Source: Dryomyza anilis (lineage: Eukaryota > Arthropoda > Insecta > Diptera > Dryomyzidae). Taken from it: a DNA stretch of 64,000 nt. Location: positions 49,816,670-49,880,669 of the forward strand of contig OX638133.1 of the NCBI GenBank assembly GCA_951804985.1, written 5' to 3'. Shown piece after piece: positions 31,323 to 42,387 of this stretch. The position numbers were made by a program, and so were the translations under genes. The notes below the pieces were generated by a model. That model ran no database searches and had not been told where the DNA came from. It was given only the letters and a program-made list of their open reading frames with translations. Each line of letters starts with the position of its first letter. Within the stretch, counting starts at the first letter, position 1.

Positions 31323-31575
31323 GCCGCGCATCTGAGGCACTGGACTTCAGTAGTGATTGTAAAGTGGTCGAGGGCATCTCGTGTAATAATTGTCAAGTTA
31401 AATTGTGGACATGCAGCAGTTGTTAGAATTTGTTATTAGTAAAGTTGTTTATTAAAGTGAATTAATAAAGTTAATTGTTATAATTTAAACCAAACATAAG
31501 AGTGTTTTTATTTTGTACACAATCCAGCGATACGAACTCGTAGAACAGTTTTCCGTAGACTGAATTTTCGTAACA

Positions 31576-32340
31576 ATATATTTAATATTTTATAAAAACA
31601 TCGACACTTAATAACGACAAGTAACAATAATTTGACGAAAACTCACTATAAATATATTTAATACATCCAATTAAAATCACAGAAATCACTACATGCAACA
31701 ATGACCGGCACCGACTAAAGACAAAGTCAACTGAAATCAACAAATCTCAACATTTAGTAAAGTTTAAAGATCCATATGACTTCAAAATGAACCACCAATT
31801 TGGATAAAATGGTAAAAATTAAGTGCAAAATAACATAATCTTAAAATGATAATTAATATTTTATTTTCAATATTTTTCTTCTTGACATTCTCGAAAGAAA
31901 ACACTAACGTACTTACCTTACTGTACTGTTCTTTGATACAAAAACACAAACCTAACATGGGAAACACTAAAGTTTACATCCTTCTTAGCGTTTGTGTTTG
32001 CGAACATTAACTAATACACTACACTTGATTTGTGTACCAGGAACACAAACTATTGTTAGTGTTCTTTTAATGTTCTTTTTAGTGTTTTTTGTGTTTCAAA
32101 ATGATTAAAAAAAAGGAAGGGTTTCGGTACCAGAGGGTTTGTGGTGCATCCACCAAGTGATCGGACCTGACTATGGAATACTCTACACCTATGTTGGGAA
32201 TATTAATGTGGGATATTTAATTGTATTCCTTAATTATGCTGAATATCAGAATATTATTCACATATCAGAAATGTTCGTCTTATATCCCCATAATTTAAAA
32301 AATTGATATAAAAGTATAAAATAACAAATAAAAAAAATTA
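31576..32340. other. AT-rich intronic stretch, no gene
   Basis: Several AACACAAAC/GTTTGTGTT words cluster at 31.95-32.1 kb and similar words occur inverted at 39.0-39.2 kb, but the similarity is too loose to define an element. No coding similarity is visible. Confidence 0.4.
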
Positions 32341-32833
32341 TAAAAATAAAAGTGGTTTAGACCACGCCTATATTTAAAATTTTGTAATGCAAATATTTCA
32401 TAGATTTGATTTTAATAATTTACGACTAAAATTTTCACAATGACAACCCGGGAAATAATGTAAAAGACAATGTGGGCGGATCACGCCCATTTTTGAACCA
32501 CATACTTTTTGGTAAATTCTAACAATACGTTATAAATTTGATAAATATATCTTGAAAAGTTTTCGAGTTATTGATTCCTAACGAGTTATATAAAATAGAC
32601 TTGTATGGGAGGTGGGCGTGTCCATTGACCGATTTGGCTCATTTCCAAACTCAGTTCCTACTTTTGGCTAAAACATTTTGTGACCAAATTTCAATCTAAC
32701 CAGTATTTCTCAAGTTTCCTCGTATACGGACAGCAAGACAGACGAACATAGCTAAACGGACTCGGGTAGTGATGCTGATCTTTTCCATACCGGACACGCC
32801 GGGCGTTACAATATCTGGTGTAGGGTATAAAAT
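32341..32833. repeat. Dispersed fly repeat with GACAGACG..GACTCGG block
   Basis: Ends with ACAGCAAGACAGACGAACAT, GGACTCGGGTAGTGATGCTGATC, TTTTCCATACCGGACACG and GTGTAGGGTATAAA. GTGGGCGTGTCC (about 32613) and GTGGGCGGATCACGCCC (about 32472) precede it. The same order of motifs appears at 49.67-50.29 kb and 63.2-63.7 kb. I recognise this motif set as a common repeat of fly genomes but do not assign a family name. Confidence 0.6.
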
Positions 32834-33340
32834 ATACATTTAAAGTAACAAACAACAAAAAAAAAAAATATTTCAATTAACAAACAAAAAATAAAGAAAT
32901 AAAAAAAAATATTCGTCATAATTAAATTCTCCATTGACTCTTACTAATAAAATGCGCTCTAAATTATTGCGCCGATCTGAAAATATATATTTTAAAGAAA
33001 AATTTTAAATAAAGATGGAATAGCTAATATATTACATAAAAATCAACTAATTCGCTTCACTCGTGTCGTTCGTCGTTTGTGAAGTTTGTGTTCGTCGTAT
33101 GTGTACCTACATTTGCATTCAATTGATTTTTGTGTACTTTGTTTAGTTTAGCTTATCTTCTGCTTCTTTTCAAGTTATTGCCTCAGCAGAATACAGGCGG
33201 TGAGCGCAAATGAGAGGTCGAACATTACAAACAAAAACAAATTTGACGACCGTTGCCAGTATTTGTATTTCTAAAATATCCCAATAAACCATAAGGCACG
33301 TATACATTCCGTATTTACTGATATAAACACCGTATACGGC
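32834..33340. other. AT-rich stretch, nothing recognised
   Basis: The left half is mostly A-rich simple sequence. No coding, end repeats or tandem units were found. Confidence 0.4.
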
Positions 33341-33580
33341 AGCCATTTACGGAACGTAAAGCAACACGTTTTACATATGAAATGAAATAGAAAATATTCA
33401 GTAAAATTCCGTAAATGGTCCGTAGGTTCGGCAATAAAACGTGGATGCGTGAACGTATTTACGGGCGGTAAACGGAACTCTTTTACGGTACTTTAAAACA
33501 CTGAATGAACGTAAAAGGCACGTAAATACGGCACGTAAAAGGAACGTAAATACTGCACAAAAACGGGACGTAAATACCGC
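33341..33580. repeat. Cluster of ACGTAAA words
   Basis: ACGTAAA and close variants (GGAACGTAAA, GCACGTAAATACGGC, CCGTAAATGG) occur many times in 240 bp, most regularly at 33508-33580 with a spacing of about 14-16 bp. This looks like a degenerate minisatellite. Confidence 0.6.
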
Positions 33581-33623
33581 TCGCTGTCGTTCGTCTGACT
33601 GTCTCTAATAAAATGTATTCTTA

Positions 33624-35271
33624 GGGCCTGTGCCAATCGGTAACTTTTTACTCGAAAAATTAAATTTTGACAAGTAAATATAAAATTCTGAAGCTTTTGA
33701 GGTGAATATGTGTTGTCAAAATTTTCCACTAGCCCAAGGGGCTACATAAAATTTTGACAACCATAAAATAAATATTGAAGTTTATAAAATTTGAAAACAA
33801 AACAATTTTTTCCAGCATCCATGTGTAAATAATGTCTTTCTTTAAGAATTTCTTCAGAAATTATAAATTTCATATTGTTTAACACGCTAATAAGTATTTG
33901 TTCGAAATAGAGAGTTCAAGAACTGTTCGAGCTGCAGCCGTACAAAAATTAACACCACCAATGTGAAAACAAAGAAGTATATCGGACAAGTACCCGCGCT
34001 ATCCAACCAACGCGGCCACATATTGCGAACCACCACACACAATGCACAAGGGCTCGTGATGAAGTGCACCGCTGCATCTCGACCTTTTAAATTTGGTAGA
34101 CCACACGAGTGCAGGTGTCAAAAAGATCACATTTCCTAGTTCCGAGTTGGTCTTAGTTGTAAAAATTTATTGCAAGGGTGCTGGGACTACATAAACAAAT
34201 GTAAGGGTTTTCAATGAAATGTTCGGGCGGGCATTTTAAATTTTTGGTCCAGACTGCCGTAAAATCTCCAGTACACTACCAAACTTGGGCTTTGAATAAA
34301 CTGTTAAGCACATTTGTATTGTTCACCGAGAGTTTACGCATAAAAAAAGTTCTATTTTTTATGTTTCAGCCACGGGTGTTTGCATCGCGATCTTTCGAAT
34401 AGTAGTTCTACGCACTAACTAACGGCATTGCATCTATGTCGCTACAATTGCGCATTTAAAACTATTAAAATTATTTTAATCAATTATTATCTCAAATTCA
34501 AACATTTTTCAAATAATTTTCCAATGGTTGTCAACATTTTGTTCTGTCAAAATTTCATTTCATTTGGCACAGCATGGGCCTGTGCCAATCGGTAACTTTT
34601 TACTCGAAAAATGAAAATTTGACAAGTAAATATAAAATTCTGAAGCAATTGAGGTGAATATAAATTGTCAAAATTTTGTGTAGCCCAAGAGGCTACATGA
34701 AATTCTGACAAATACAAAATAATGAAGTTTGAAAATTTAAAATACAAAGTCAACGCCGAGGTACGCACACGTTCCAACGCGGACCAAATATTGCGAGCGA
34801 CGCCAGTCTTAGTTGAAAAAAAAAAAAAAAATGTTTTGCACGAGTGCTATATTAACAAATTTTAGGGTCATTAAAGGAACTGCGCGTGGAGGACATTTCA
34901 ATTGTTTGGTTCAGACAGTCGTAAAATTTTCATTGCACTTCAACACTATTGCATTGTGTACCGAGAGTTATAAAAAAAAGACATTAAAAACCATTACACT
35001 TAAATTTATTCAATTATTAAATAAAACTCAAACATTTTCTAAATAATTTTCCAATTGTTGTCAAAATTTTGTTCTGCCAAAATTTCATTTCATTTCGCAC
35101 AGCATAAATGAAAATTTGGTTTCACCAGACAAAATTTATATTCAACTTATTTTCATCGAGTAAAAAGTTACCGATTGGCACAGGCCCCATAAATGGAAAT
35201 ATTTTTCAACAGACATAAATTTTATTCAACTTATTTTCATCGAGTAAAAAGTTACCGATTGGCACAGGCCC
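33624..35271. mobile_element. GGGCCTGTGCCAATCGG MITE array flanked by TTA
   Basis: The end sequence GGGCCTGTGCCAATCGGTAA starts at 33624 and again at 34576; its inverse ends at 35187, 35271 and 35375. TTA lies outside both 33624 and 35271, as in PIF/Harbinger-type insertions. Internal blocks repeat directly (TCCAGACTGCCGTAAAATCT at about 34243 and TTCAGACAGTCGTAAAATTT at about 34907; TTTTGTTCTG.CAAAATTTCA at about 34540 and 35068). So two related units, each about 0.6-1 kb, sit in tandem. No transposase is visible. Confidence 0.75.
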
Positions 35272-35459
35272 TTACAGATCAATTTTACTTTAGGCTTAGG
35301 TGAAGTTTTTCGGTAAAAAATATATTGACTTTATAATAATAATAGTTTAGCGCTATTACCGATTGGCACAGGCCCTTACAGATCAATTTTACTTTAGGCT
35401 TAGGTGAAGTTTTTCGGTAAAAAATATATTGACTTTATAATAATAATAGTTTAGCGCTA
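35269..35459. repeat. 104-bp direct duplication at the right end of the GGGCC array
   Basis: CCCTTACAGATCAATTTTAC starts at 35269 and again at 35373, and the following sequence is identical through TAGTTTAGCGCTA, so the flank plus part of the right TIR is duplicated. The near-perfect identity suggests a recent event. Confidence 0.9.
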
Positions 35460-35670
35460 CAGTCCTATAAGAACTAGGGCGAGCTCTCTCACCATTTTCA
35501 GCTGTGCGTGATATATTTGCACTCAAAGTTGTGGGACCTACAGTTTAATGCCTAAACCGAACGGTGGGTGAGAGTTTTTCATAGGCAATGTTTTACTCTC
35601 GTAGTTTTGCCATTTACTGCCGAGAGGTAGCGCGGTATAGAAAATTGTTTCTATGAAAAGATGTTGTCTA

Positions 35671-35744
35671 GCCCCAGTCCAGACTTGAACCTGGGACCTT
35701 TCGGTTCGCAGTCCAATGCACTAACTATGAGCTACCGACGCTAC
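35671..35744 (-). ncRNA. tRNA-like sequence 1
   Basis: The minus strand has a box A-like GTAGCTCATAGTTAGTGCA and a box B-like GGTTCAAGTCTGG with tRNA spacing, over 74 bases. The 5' and 3' ends (GTAGCGT and ACTGGGG) do not pair as an acceptor stem, and the anticodon stem is weak. It is more likely the promoter head of a tRNA-derived SINE or a tRNA pseudogene than a working tRNA. Confidence 0.45.
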
Positions 35745-36088
35745 TTTTTTTTTACTTTTGACTTTATAGTATATAGTTTCCCCTACAACACGAAAACATT
35801 GCAGGAACGTTGCTGGGACATTGCACTGCAAGATTGAAATATTGCCAGAAATATCGCTGCAATGTTTCAGCAATCTATCTATTGCAGGAATATATAGCAA
35901 TATTCCAGCAATATGGTAAGAAATGAGTCAGCAACGTATTGTATTAGCAATGAAAAAAAAAGAAAAAAAAATCTTTAATTTTGTTCCTCTCTCTACCTTT
36001 ATTTATGGTTTATTGTTTAATAATACAATTGTTTATGGTATTTAATAATTTAATTTCGTAATTATAGAAAAATCTTTTTATTTAAGTT

Positions 36089-36161
36089 GCCCCAAGCTGG
36101 TATCGAACTCCTGACTCCGGCGTTGAAGTTCACTTCTATCTTCGTTAGGCTACGCATCAAC
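36089..36161 (-). ncRNA. tRNA-like sequence 2
   Basis: The minus strand reads GTTGATGCGTAGCCTAACGA at the start and has a box B-like GAGTTCGATACC near the end, finishing GCTTGGGGC like tRNA-like sequence 1 (GACTGGGGC). A full cloverleaf does not form on inspection. It is probably of the same origin as sequence 1. Confidence 0.4.
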
Positions 36162-37213
36162 AACGTTTTTGTTTAGATATTTGCCTTCAAAACGAAATTT
36201 TTGAAATGTTCAATTTATTATTCAATGTCACAACGTTCAGACAGAATTATAAATGAACACAGGGCTGCCCGAGATACATCGGTGACTCAGGTTCCACGTT
36301 AGTGGGGCGCAGAAAACAATTATGTTTGAACAATCAAACCCATGCGCAACGTAAATTTTAAATACGTTTATGATAACCAAAAATAACTTTTGCAGTTTTG
36401 ACTATTTGGAACAATTCTTCTACAAGTTTATGTACATCTTTTTATAGGATTGAAATTAAAACTTAATATTTTTCTGAAGCAATTTTGAATTAAATTAAGT
36501 AAATTAATTTATTATTTTACACCTTTATTACAATTTTTTTCTGTTAGATAGATTTGTTAATTGTGGCATTATAATACAACATTGTATTTTGCGCTGCAGA
36601 TGATTACTATTACTTTGCATTGCATTTTGGGGATTTGATATTATATATTTTTTTGTGAAATTTGAAAAATTGCTTTAAATATCAAAAAATTGGGAGTATT
36701 AATTCATGTTATTCAAGTTATTGAAATCATAAAAAGATAACTCCATTGAGAATATTTGAAAAATATCAACAACATAAACAGATGAAGAGTTGCGATTTCC
36801 CACATTAGTCCCACTATGCCCCAAGTCCTCCTACTAAAATGTTTTATAAAAACAATTTAAAGTCGAACATTTTTAAGCAAAATTTAGAAATTATTTTGGG
36901 TTAATAAAAAATAGTCGTTTTTGCTTAATTTAATGAAAAAAGAATTTGATTTATCATTCGCTTGATTGTGACATTCAAAGCGAATCCAATTTAGGTGAAG
37001 AGCTAGCAATGTTGAATGTTTTTACGAATTTATAGTATTATTGTATACAAATGAATTTATGGGCCCTTTTCAGATAATGTGGAATTTATTACTGCAGCCA
37101 TGTGTCATGTACTACTTCACTACTTCAATCACTACTTGATTTTTTATTTTCTTGCCGTTTCAACTCAAATATATTATTTGTATTGATATTGTGAATAAAT
37201 GCTTTATGAAAAA

Positions 37214-37272
37214 TTAGACAGCGGTGAGAACTCGGGACTTGTACTCCGGCAATGCGGGTTCGAAAACCACTC
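37214..37272 (+). ncRNA. tRNA-like sequence 3 followed by a T-run
   Basis: The plus strand has CGGGACTTGTACTCCGG, able to form an anticodon-like hairpin, and GGGTTCGAAAACC, a good box B, followed by a run of 16 T (a Pol III terminator-like sequence). The 5' half lacks a convincing box A. It is called tRNA-like only. Confidence 0.35.
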
Positions 37273-37316
37273 GTGCAATTTTTTTTTTTTTTTTATTTAC
37301 TTATTTTTTTAACATG

Positions 37317-38270
37317 GGGGTCGATTCTCGTTCTGTGAAGCGGTGAAGTGAAAAACATGTTATCATATTAATTTTCATTTGAAGTTTTCATTATTTTTCA
37401 CCTTAATAATGCAAGTGTTAGTGCCAGTGTGTGTTTCGTAAAAGATAAATAATAAAACAACCGTTTTCATGCAAAATTTTTGAACATTTTTTACTTAATT
37501 ACGCTGCAAATGTGGGCGAGGATGTGTAGAATTGTATGCGGCAATCAATATGTTATTTTAATTCATAAAGGAACGACAACTTACCAAAAACACATCCTCG
37601 CTAAAGTGTTAAATTGCGGGACAATTATATTGTTAATGCCCTTTGAATATTCGGTGTAATCAAAACCGAGTAGGGAAATTTTATGATCCTTTACAGATTC
37701 CCAAATACCATGTCCATTTGTTTATCCGCGGCTGCTGAATTTTTCTCAGTTTTAACCTAATACGCAACATTTTTATGAAAATTCAGTCATTTCTTCTCGT
37801 CATTTCTTCTCGTAAGCCAATTCTTAATATAAATGAAAATACTTAACCGTGGTCGCAAAAAAAAATCGCAATATTCCAATGTCTTCAATTATAATTAGAT
37901 CTAAACTAAAAAATTTAAAACTTTCTGTGCATCACTGTTTTTTTCATTGATTTTTCCTTTTTACCATCATCATTTTGTACATTAGAAATCAATTATCAAA
38001 CTCTAAATTAAATTTCACGAAACAAAGTTTAGTGATAAATTTATTTTCATATGAAGATATTTTGACAGCATATTTTATCACAAAACGAGAATCGTAAAAT
38101 ATGATAAAATCTTAAAAGGTGAATATGAAAATGTTTTATGATAAAAGTGTGATTTCATATGGTAATACTGTTTTTCATTTTGTATTTTTTCATCAAACGA
38201 GAATCGGATTTTTTAAGAAGCGGTGATAAAGCTCTTCACTTCACCGCTTCACAGAACGAAAATCGACCCC
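37317..38270. mobile_element. Non-autonomous TIR element, GGGGTCGATTCTCGTTCTG ends
   Basis: GGGGTCGATTCTCGTTCTGT followed by GAAGCGGTGAAGTGAA at the left is mirrored by TTCACTTCACCGCTTC and ACAGAACGAAAATCGACCCC at the right, about 37 bp each with one or two mismatches. ATG flanks both ends. The interior is AT-rich, with ATGATAAAA/TTTTATCAT words in both halves and no coding. Confidence 0.8.
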
Positions 38271-38590
38271 ATGTTTTATTTTTTTAATTTTATAGTAGTA
38301 TTTTTTTAACAATATGAGACGTAATATTGTTAAAAAAATGTAACAAAATAAAATCTATTATTTTGTTTATGTATATTTGATATTTTTCATATTTTTAAGT
38401 AATTGGTAAAATATGCCTGAATAATTTTTCAAATAAACATTTTGTTTTGCTGGAATGTTGCAGAGATTTTTTGTACAATATTGCCTTTTATATATTGCTA
38501 CAATATTCCAGAAATATTGTATGCGCAATATAAAATAATGCAATGCAGCAATATTACTGCAAGATTGCAGCATCAGTTTGTGCTGTAGGG

Positions 38591-39379
38591 TATAATACTC
38601 AAATATAAATCCGCGAACTGACATGTGGTTCCCAAAATAAATCGAAATTCAATACTTCTACCCATTTGTACATGGCATCAAATGAAAAAAAAATCTTCAG
38701 CGATTGTTCGTAGGTATTTTCAGGATTCGTATACCCCGCAATAAAAAAAAGTTGGTACAAAAAGGCAATTTCCTCCCACTTTGGAAGGTCGAGGCCTACC
38801 CTTCTGGGTGGCTACATCCATTTATCGACCTCTATCAATTTCCGCGATAAAAAAAAGTTGATGCAAAAAGGCGATTTCCGCGAGCCTACCCCACTCCGGC
38901 GAGCCTACCCCACTTCGATCGATTAGTGGAGGCGCCACAACCCCTACTTTTTAAAAATAATTTTTCAAAATATAAAATAACACAACAAAACCCGAAAAAA
39001 CACCAAAAAAAAAACTCTAAAAAGAACACCAAAATACCGCTAAAAACAACACTAACGAACCTCGTGTATTCTGTTTTCCGTTTGTGTTCTATGAAAAAAT
39101 ACTATAAATTCAGAAAGTCAATGTGTACGCATCGGAATTCGTTATCTTTCGCTTTGTAGCGTTAGAGTTTGTGTTCGCCAATATAAACACTATCCTGCCA
39201 TGCGGGCCGCATTGGCAATTCAAATGATGCTCGACGCTCGTTTTTTACATTTGGTTCTTCGGGTTTAAAATAAAATAACATTAGTTAACATGACCAAATT
39301 TTCCATTGATCTTCGTTAAAAGCGCCGCACGACAATTTTTTTGGCAAAAAAAATGGTGCAATTATGTATTTTTGAAATA
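38591..39379. other. Intronic spacer with a diverged piece of the dispersed fly repeat
   Basis: 38690-38940 includes TCAGCGATTGTTCGTAGGTA..TTCAGGATTCGTATACC, the inverse of the start of the 49.7-kb copy (GGGTATACGAATCCTGAAAA..CAATCGCTGA), plus two copies of a GATAAAAAAAAGTTG.TRCAAAAAGGCGATTTCC block. The rest is AT-rich without genes. Confidence 0.5.
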
Positions 39380-41013
39380 CAGCTGTGTGAAAAATAATAG
39401 CAGCGCTCTCCTATAAATTATAAATTCGATTTTTTAGAAGTGTTGCGTAATAAAAACAATCAATTATTTTTATAATTTACATTTATTGGAATTATGTCAT
39501 TACAATGCCGTCTTATTTTTACATATCCTTAACTTATTTCAAAAAATATGTTACCTCTTGTAAATGAGTCTTGAATTTAGGTGTGAAAAATAATAGCAGC
39601 GATACCAAATTTGTTACAAAATCCATTATTTTCTTCAAAGTTTTTAAATTTATAACTTGTATTTATATAAGTTAGGCTAATTTGAACAGTACTGTTGAAT
39701 ATTTGAAATATTTTGTGTTGCTTTGATTAAATATGGAAGCTACACAACCTTGTTTTAGTAAATCGCGAAAAATCCTTAAAAATCCTTAACATTTTTTAAT
39801 AGAGCTTTCAAATTATACAGGATATTGTTTATTTCATAGCTAAAATGTTAACTAAAGCAAAACATTTGACAAAAAATACGAAACACGTGCCTCAACGTAA
39901 AAATAGTATCAAAAAAAAAACTTGTTTGAATGTTACATATAATTTAAGTAACCTTTTCTATGAAATGTACCAAATTGAAAAAAAATATGGATATGCAATT
40001 CAAAAGATATGATTTTAGAAAACAACTCATAAAATAAGTTTTTTATGAAAGGAGCCCTGAAGGACAATTATAGACCTCGGCAAATATTAAAATACTAAAT
40101 AAAAGTATTTAAAAATCGTGACTAGCTCTCTGAACCATTAGTCTAAAAATTGCGGCATTTACTACTGTCCAATGGATTCAAATTTGTAATTCTGATATTC
40201 CAGGAATCAGTCGTGGCAATTTTGAACCATTGGATCATACTAAGTTACGCTAGTGGTTACATCAAGTTACGCTTATGATAGACACGTGCAAACTCGAGAT
40301 GTATCAATATTTGCCGATGTGTATTATAGTTCTTAATGGCTTCCTACAGAAAAAACTTCTTCTATGAGTTGTTCTCTAAAGGTTAATCTTTCAAATTGCA
40401 TATCAAGATTTTTTTTACTTTGGTACATTTCGAAGAAAAGAATACTTAAATCATATGTAATATTGAAACAAGTGATTTTTTTATACTTTTTTACGTTTAG
40501 ACACGTGTTTACTAGTTTTTGTCAAATGTTTTGCTTTAGTTAACATTTTAGCTATGGAATAAACAATATCCTGTATAATTTTGAAAGCTCTATTAAAAAA
40601 TTTTAAGGATTATTAAGGAATTTGCGCGATTTACTAAAACACGGTTTTGTATATTCCATATTTAATCAAAGCAAGATAAAATATTTCAAATATATAACAA
40701 TGCTTTTCAAATTAGCCTAACTAATATAAATACAAATTTTCAATTTAAAAACTTTGAAGAAAATAATGGATTTTTTAACAAATTTGGTATCGCTGCTATT
40801 ATTTTTCACACCTAAATTCAAGACTCATTTACAAAAGGTACATTATTTTTTGAAATAGGTTAAGAATATGGAAAAAATAAGACGGCACTGTAATGACATA
40901 ATTCCAATAATTGTAAATTATAAAAATAATTGATTGTTCTTATTACGCAACACTTCAAGAAAATGGAATTTATAATTTATGGGAGAGCGCTGCTATTATT
41001 TTTCACACAGCTG
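39380..41013. mobile_element. 1,634-bp Tc1-like foldback: two inverted arms of about 690 bp
   Basis: CAGCTGTGTGAAAAATAATA starts at 39380 and its inverse ends at 41013; TA flanks both. Homology continues inward through AGACGGCA.TGTAATGACATAA, GGTGTGAAAAATAATAGCAG, GACTTTGAAGAAAATAATGG and TGACAAAAA.TA, to about 40075 on the left and 40322 on the right, leaving a loop of about 250 bp. The end sequence (GTGAAAAATAATAGCAGC, present twice per arm) is that of Tc1-like transposons. No transposase frame remains. Confidence 0.9.
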
Positions 41014-41760
41014 TATATCGAAAAAATGTCTGAACTTCTTTGATCCTGACAAAAATTGTCTGAGGTATTTACAATGGAGTATATTTCAAACACTAAAGAA
41101 AATTTTATAAAACAGACATCTGACAATCATCCAAAATTCTTGCATCTTTTTATGTCGGCAAAATCGTACGATATCGAAATAGATCTTATACCAATATCGA
41201 GGGCCAAATCAAAGCGACATATCGGAGTTTTTTTCGAAACGATAATAAAAACGATTCTGAATTCTGGATATGTTAGAAATTAGCAAAAAGATTGGATTTT
41301 TGTTATTAAAGTTAGTTCGAGAAAACTTCGGGGCATAAATAACATGGCAGGCTGGTTACCAAATTTTTTAGATTTTCGGTACAAACAAAACATAAACATA
41401 TCGAAGCTGATTCCGAAAATGGTTTGGTTAAATGGGGTCCAGTTTTTGAGATTTTTAAGTTTGATTATTTTTCTCTCCTTTTATTTTTAATAGTCGAACC
41501 AAAAACAATAAATGTAATTTTGTTTTCGGTGTTAGACGTACAAAATATGCGCTACCATATATTTTTTATACATGCCGGCGAAATATAGTCAAGGATAATT
41601 CATAACTTTACAATAAATTTTATGAATAAAAAAACAATATTACTTGACGAAATAATAAAAATTATTTTTATTCCATTTGTTTAACGCCATGTATGCTATT
41701 CAAAATGACAATTAGGAAAATAAATTTAGCCTCTATATAAAAAACTTATCAAATTCTTAT
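41014..41760. other. AT-rich intronic spacer, nothing recognised
   Basis: The 75-codon frame at 41056-41283 (plus) has no recognisable motif and no supporting context. No repeat ends were found. Confidence 0.4.
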
Positions 41761-42315
41761 TGGGTGTATTTCTTAATTCGTTCTGAACTTTCAGAATATT
41801 CTGTTTTAAACATATCTGTTACTTTATTCCGAATTTTGTTACTTTATTTAAAACAGAACGTTCTGAACCCATTCTGTTTATTCTGAGTTCAATCGTAGTA
41901 TACACAGAATAAAACTGCCAACTTTGAAATTATTTTACAAATAAAATGTATTATTTTAATGAAGTCGCGTGTGTCGCCAGATATTGGTCGTCAGTTCTTA
42001 TAATAATTAAGAATTGCACATTGCATGAACTGCCCAAGATTCTAAGTTAGGAAACATGCTTGTTGTCACTGCAGATTATAATCAGAATGTACCTCTGAAA
42101 TTTTGTGAAATGTTGTACGATGCATTGTTATGCGCTGGAATGTTAGAGAAATTCCTCCAAATTGTAAGTGATTTATTTTCAAATGATACTTAATTTTTGT
42201 TTACATTTTTTTTATTTTATTAATATTTTATTAACAGTATTCTAAATATTCCGGATAAAATAAAATATTCTGTTCGTTATATTCTTATTCCAGAATGAAT
42301 AAACAAATACACCCA
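41761..42315. mobile_element. 555-bp MITE, TIR TGGGTGTATTT, TTAT target duplication
   Basis: TGGGTGTATTTCTTAATTCG at the left is mirrored by a right end whose inverse reads TGGGTGTATTTGTTTATTCA. TTAT flanks each end. Subterminal TTCTGAA/AGAATATTCTG words continue the inverted pairing. There is no coding inside. Confidence 0.8.
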
Positions 42316-42387
42316 TTATTAAATTTTGGAAAATAATGTACCAACGAAAATATTGATTATTTTTAATATATTGATCGTGTTTGACAT

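Larger units (their letters stand above)
31044..31575 (+). repeat. 3' LTR of Ty3/gypsy element C (532 bp)
   Basis: Begins TGTTACGAAAA and ends TTTTCGTAACA, a perfect 11-bp inverted pair, with a polypurine tract directly upstream. Inside are a 42-bp tandem repeat, a TATATAAG box (31315-31322) and AATAAA signals around 31465. This is a complete LTR; no 5' partner is in the window. Confidence 0.9.
35781..38590. mobile_element. 2.8-kb foldback-like element with CCCTACARCAC ends
   Basis: The left end CCCTACAACACGAAAAC and right end GTTTGTGCTGTAGGG are inverted copies. Inward both arms are filled with TTGCAGG, GCAATATT and CCAGCAATAT words in inverted order (35800-35945 against 38440-38580). The 2.4-kb middle has no transposase but holds two tRNA-like sequences (36089-36161, 37214-37272) and a nested TIR element (37317-38270). 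No target duplication is obvious. Confidence 0.6.

Noticed and set aside
35671..37272. Functional tRNA genes
   Set aside because: Acceptor stems do not pair and anticodon arms are weak in all three, so they are reported only as tRNA-like.
31950..39200. A 7.2-kb element bounded by ACACAAAC-rich inverted ends at 31.95-32.1 and 39.0-39.2 kb
   Set aside because: Only short words match, order is not kept over more than about 20 bp, and no target duplication is seen.
41056..41283. 75-codon frame as a small host gene
   Set aside because: No homology, no splice or promoter context, inside the ACC intron in AT-rich DNA.
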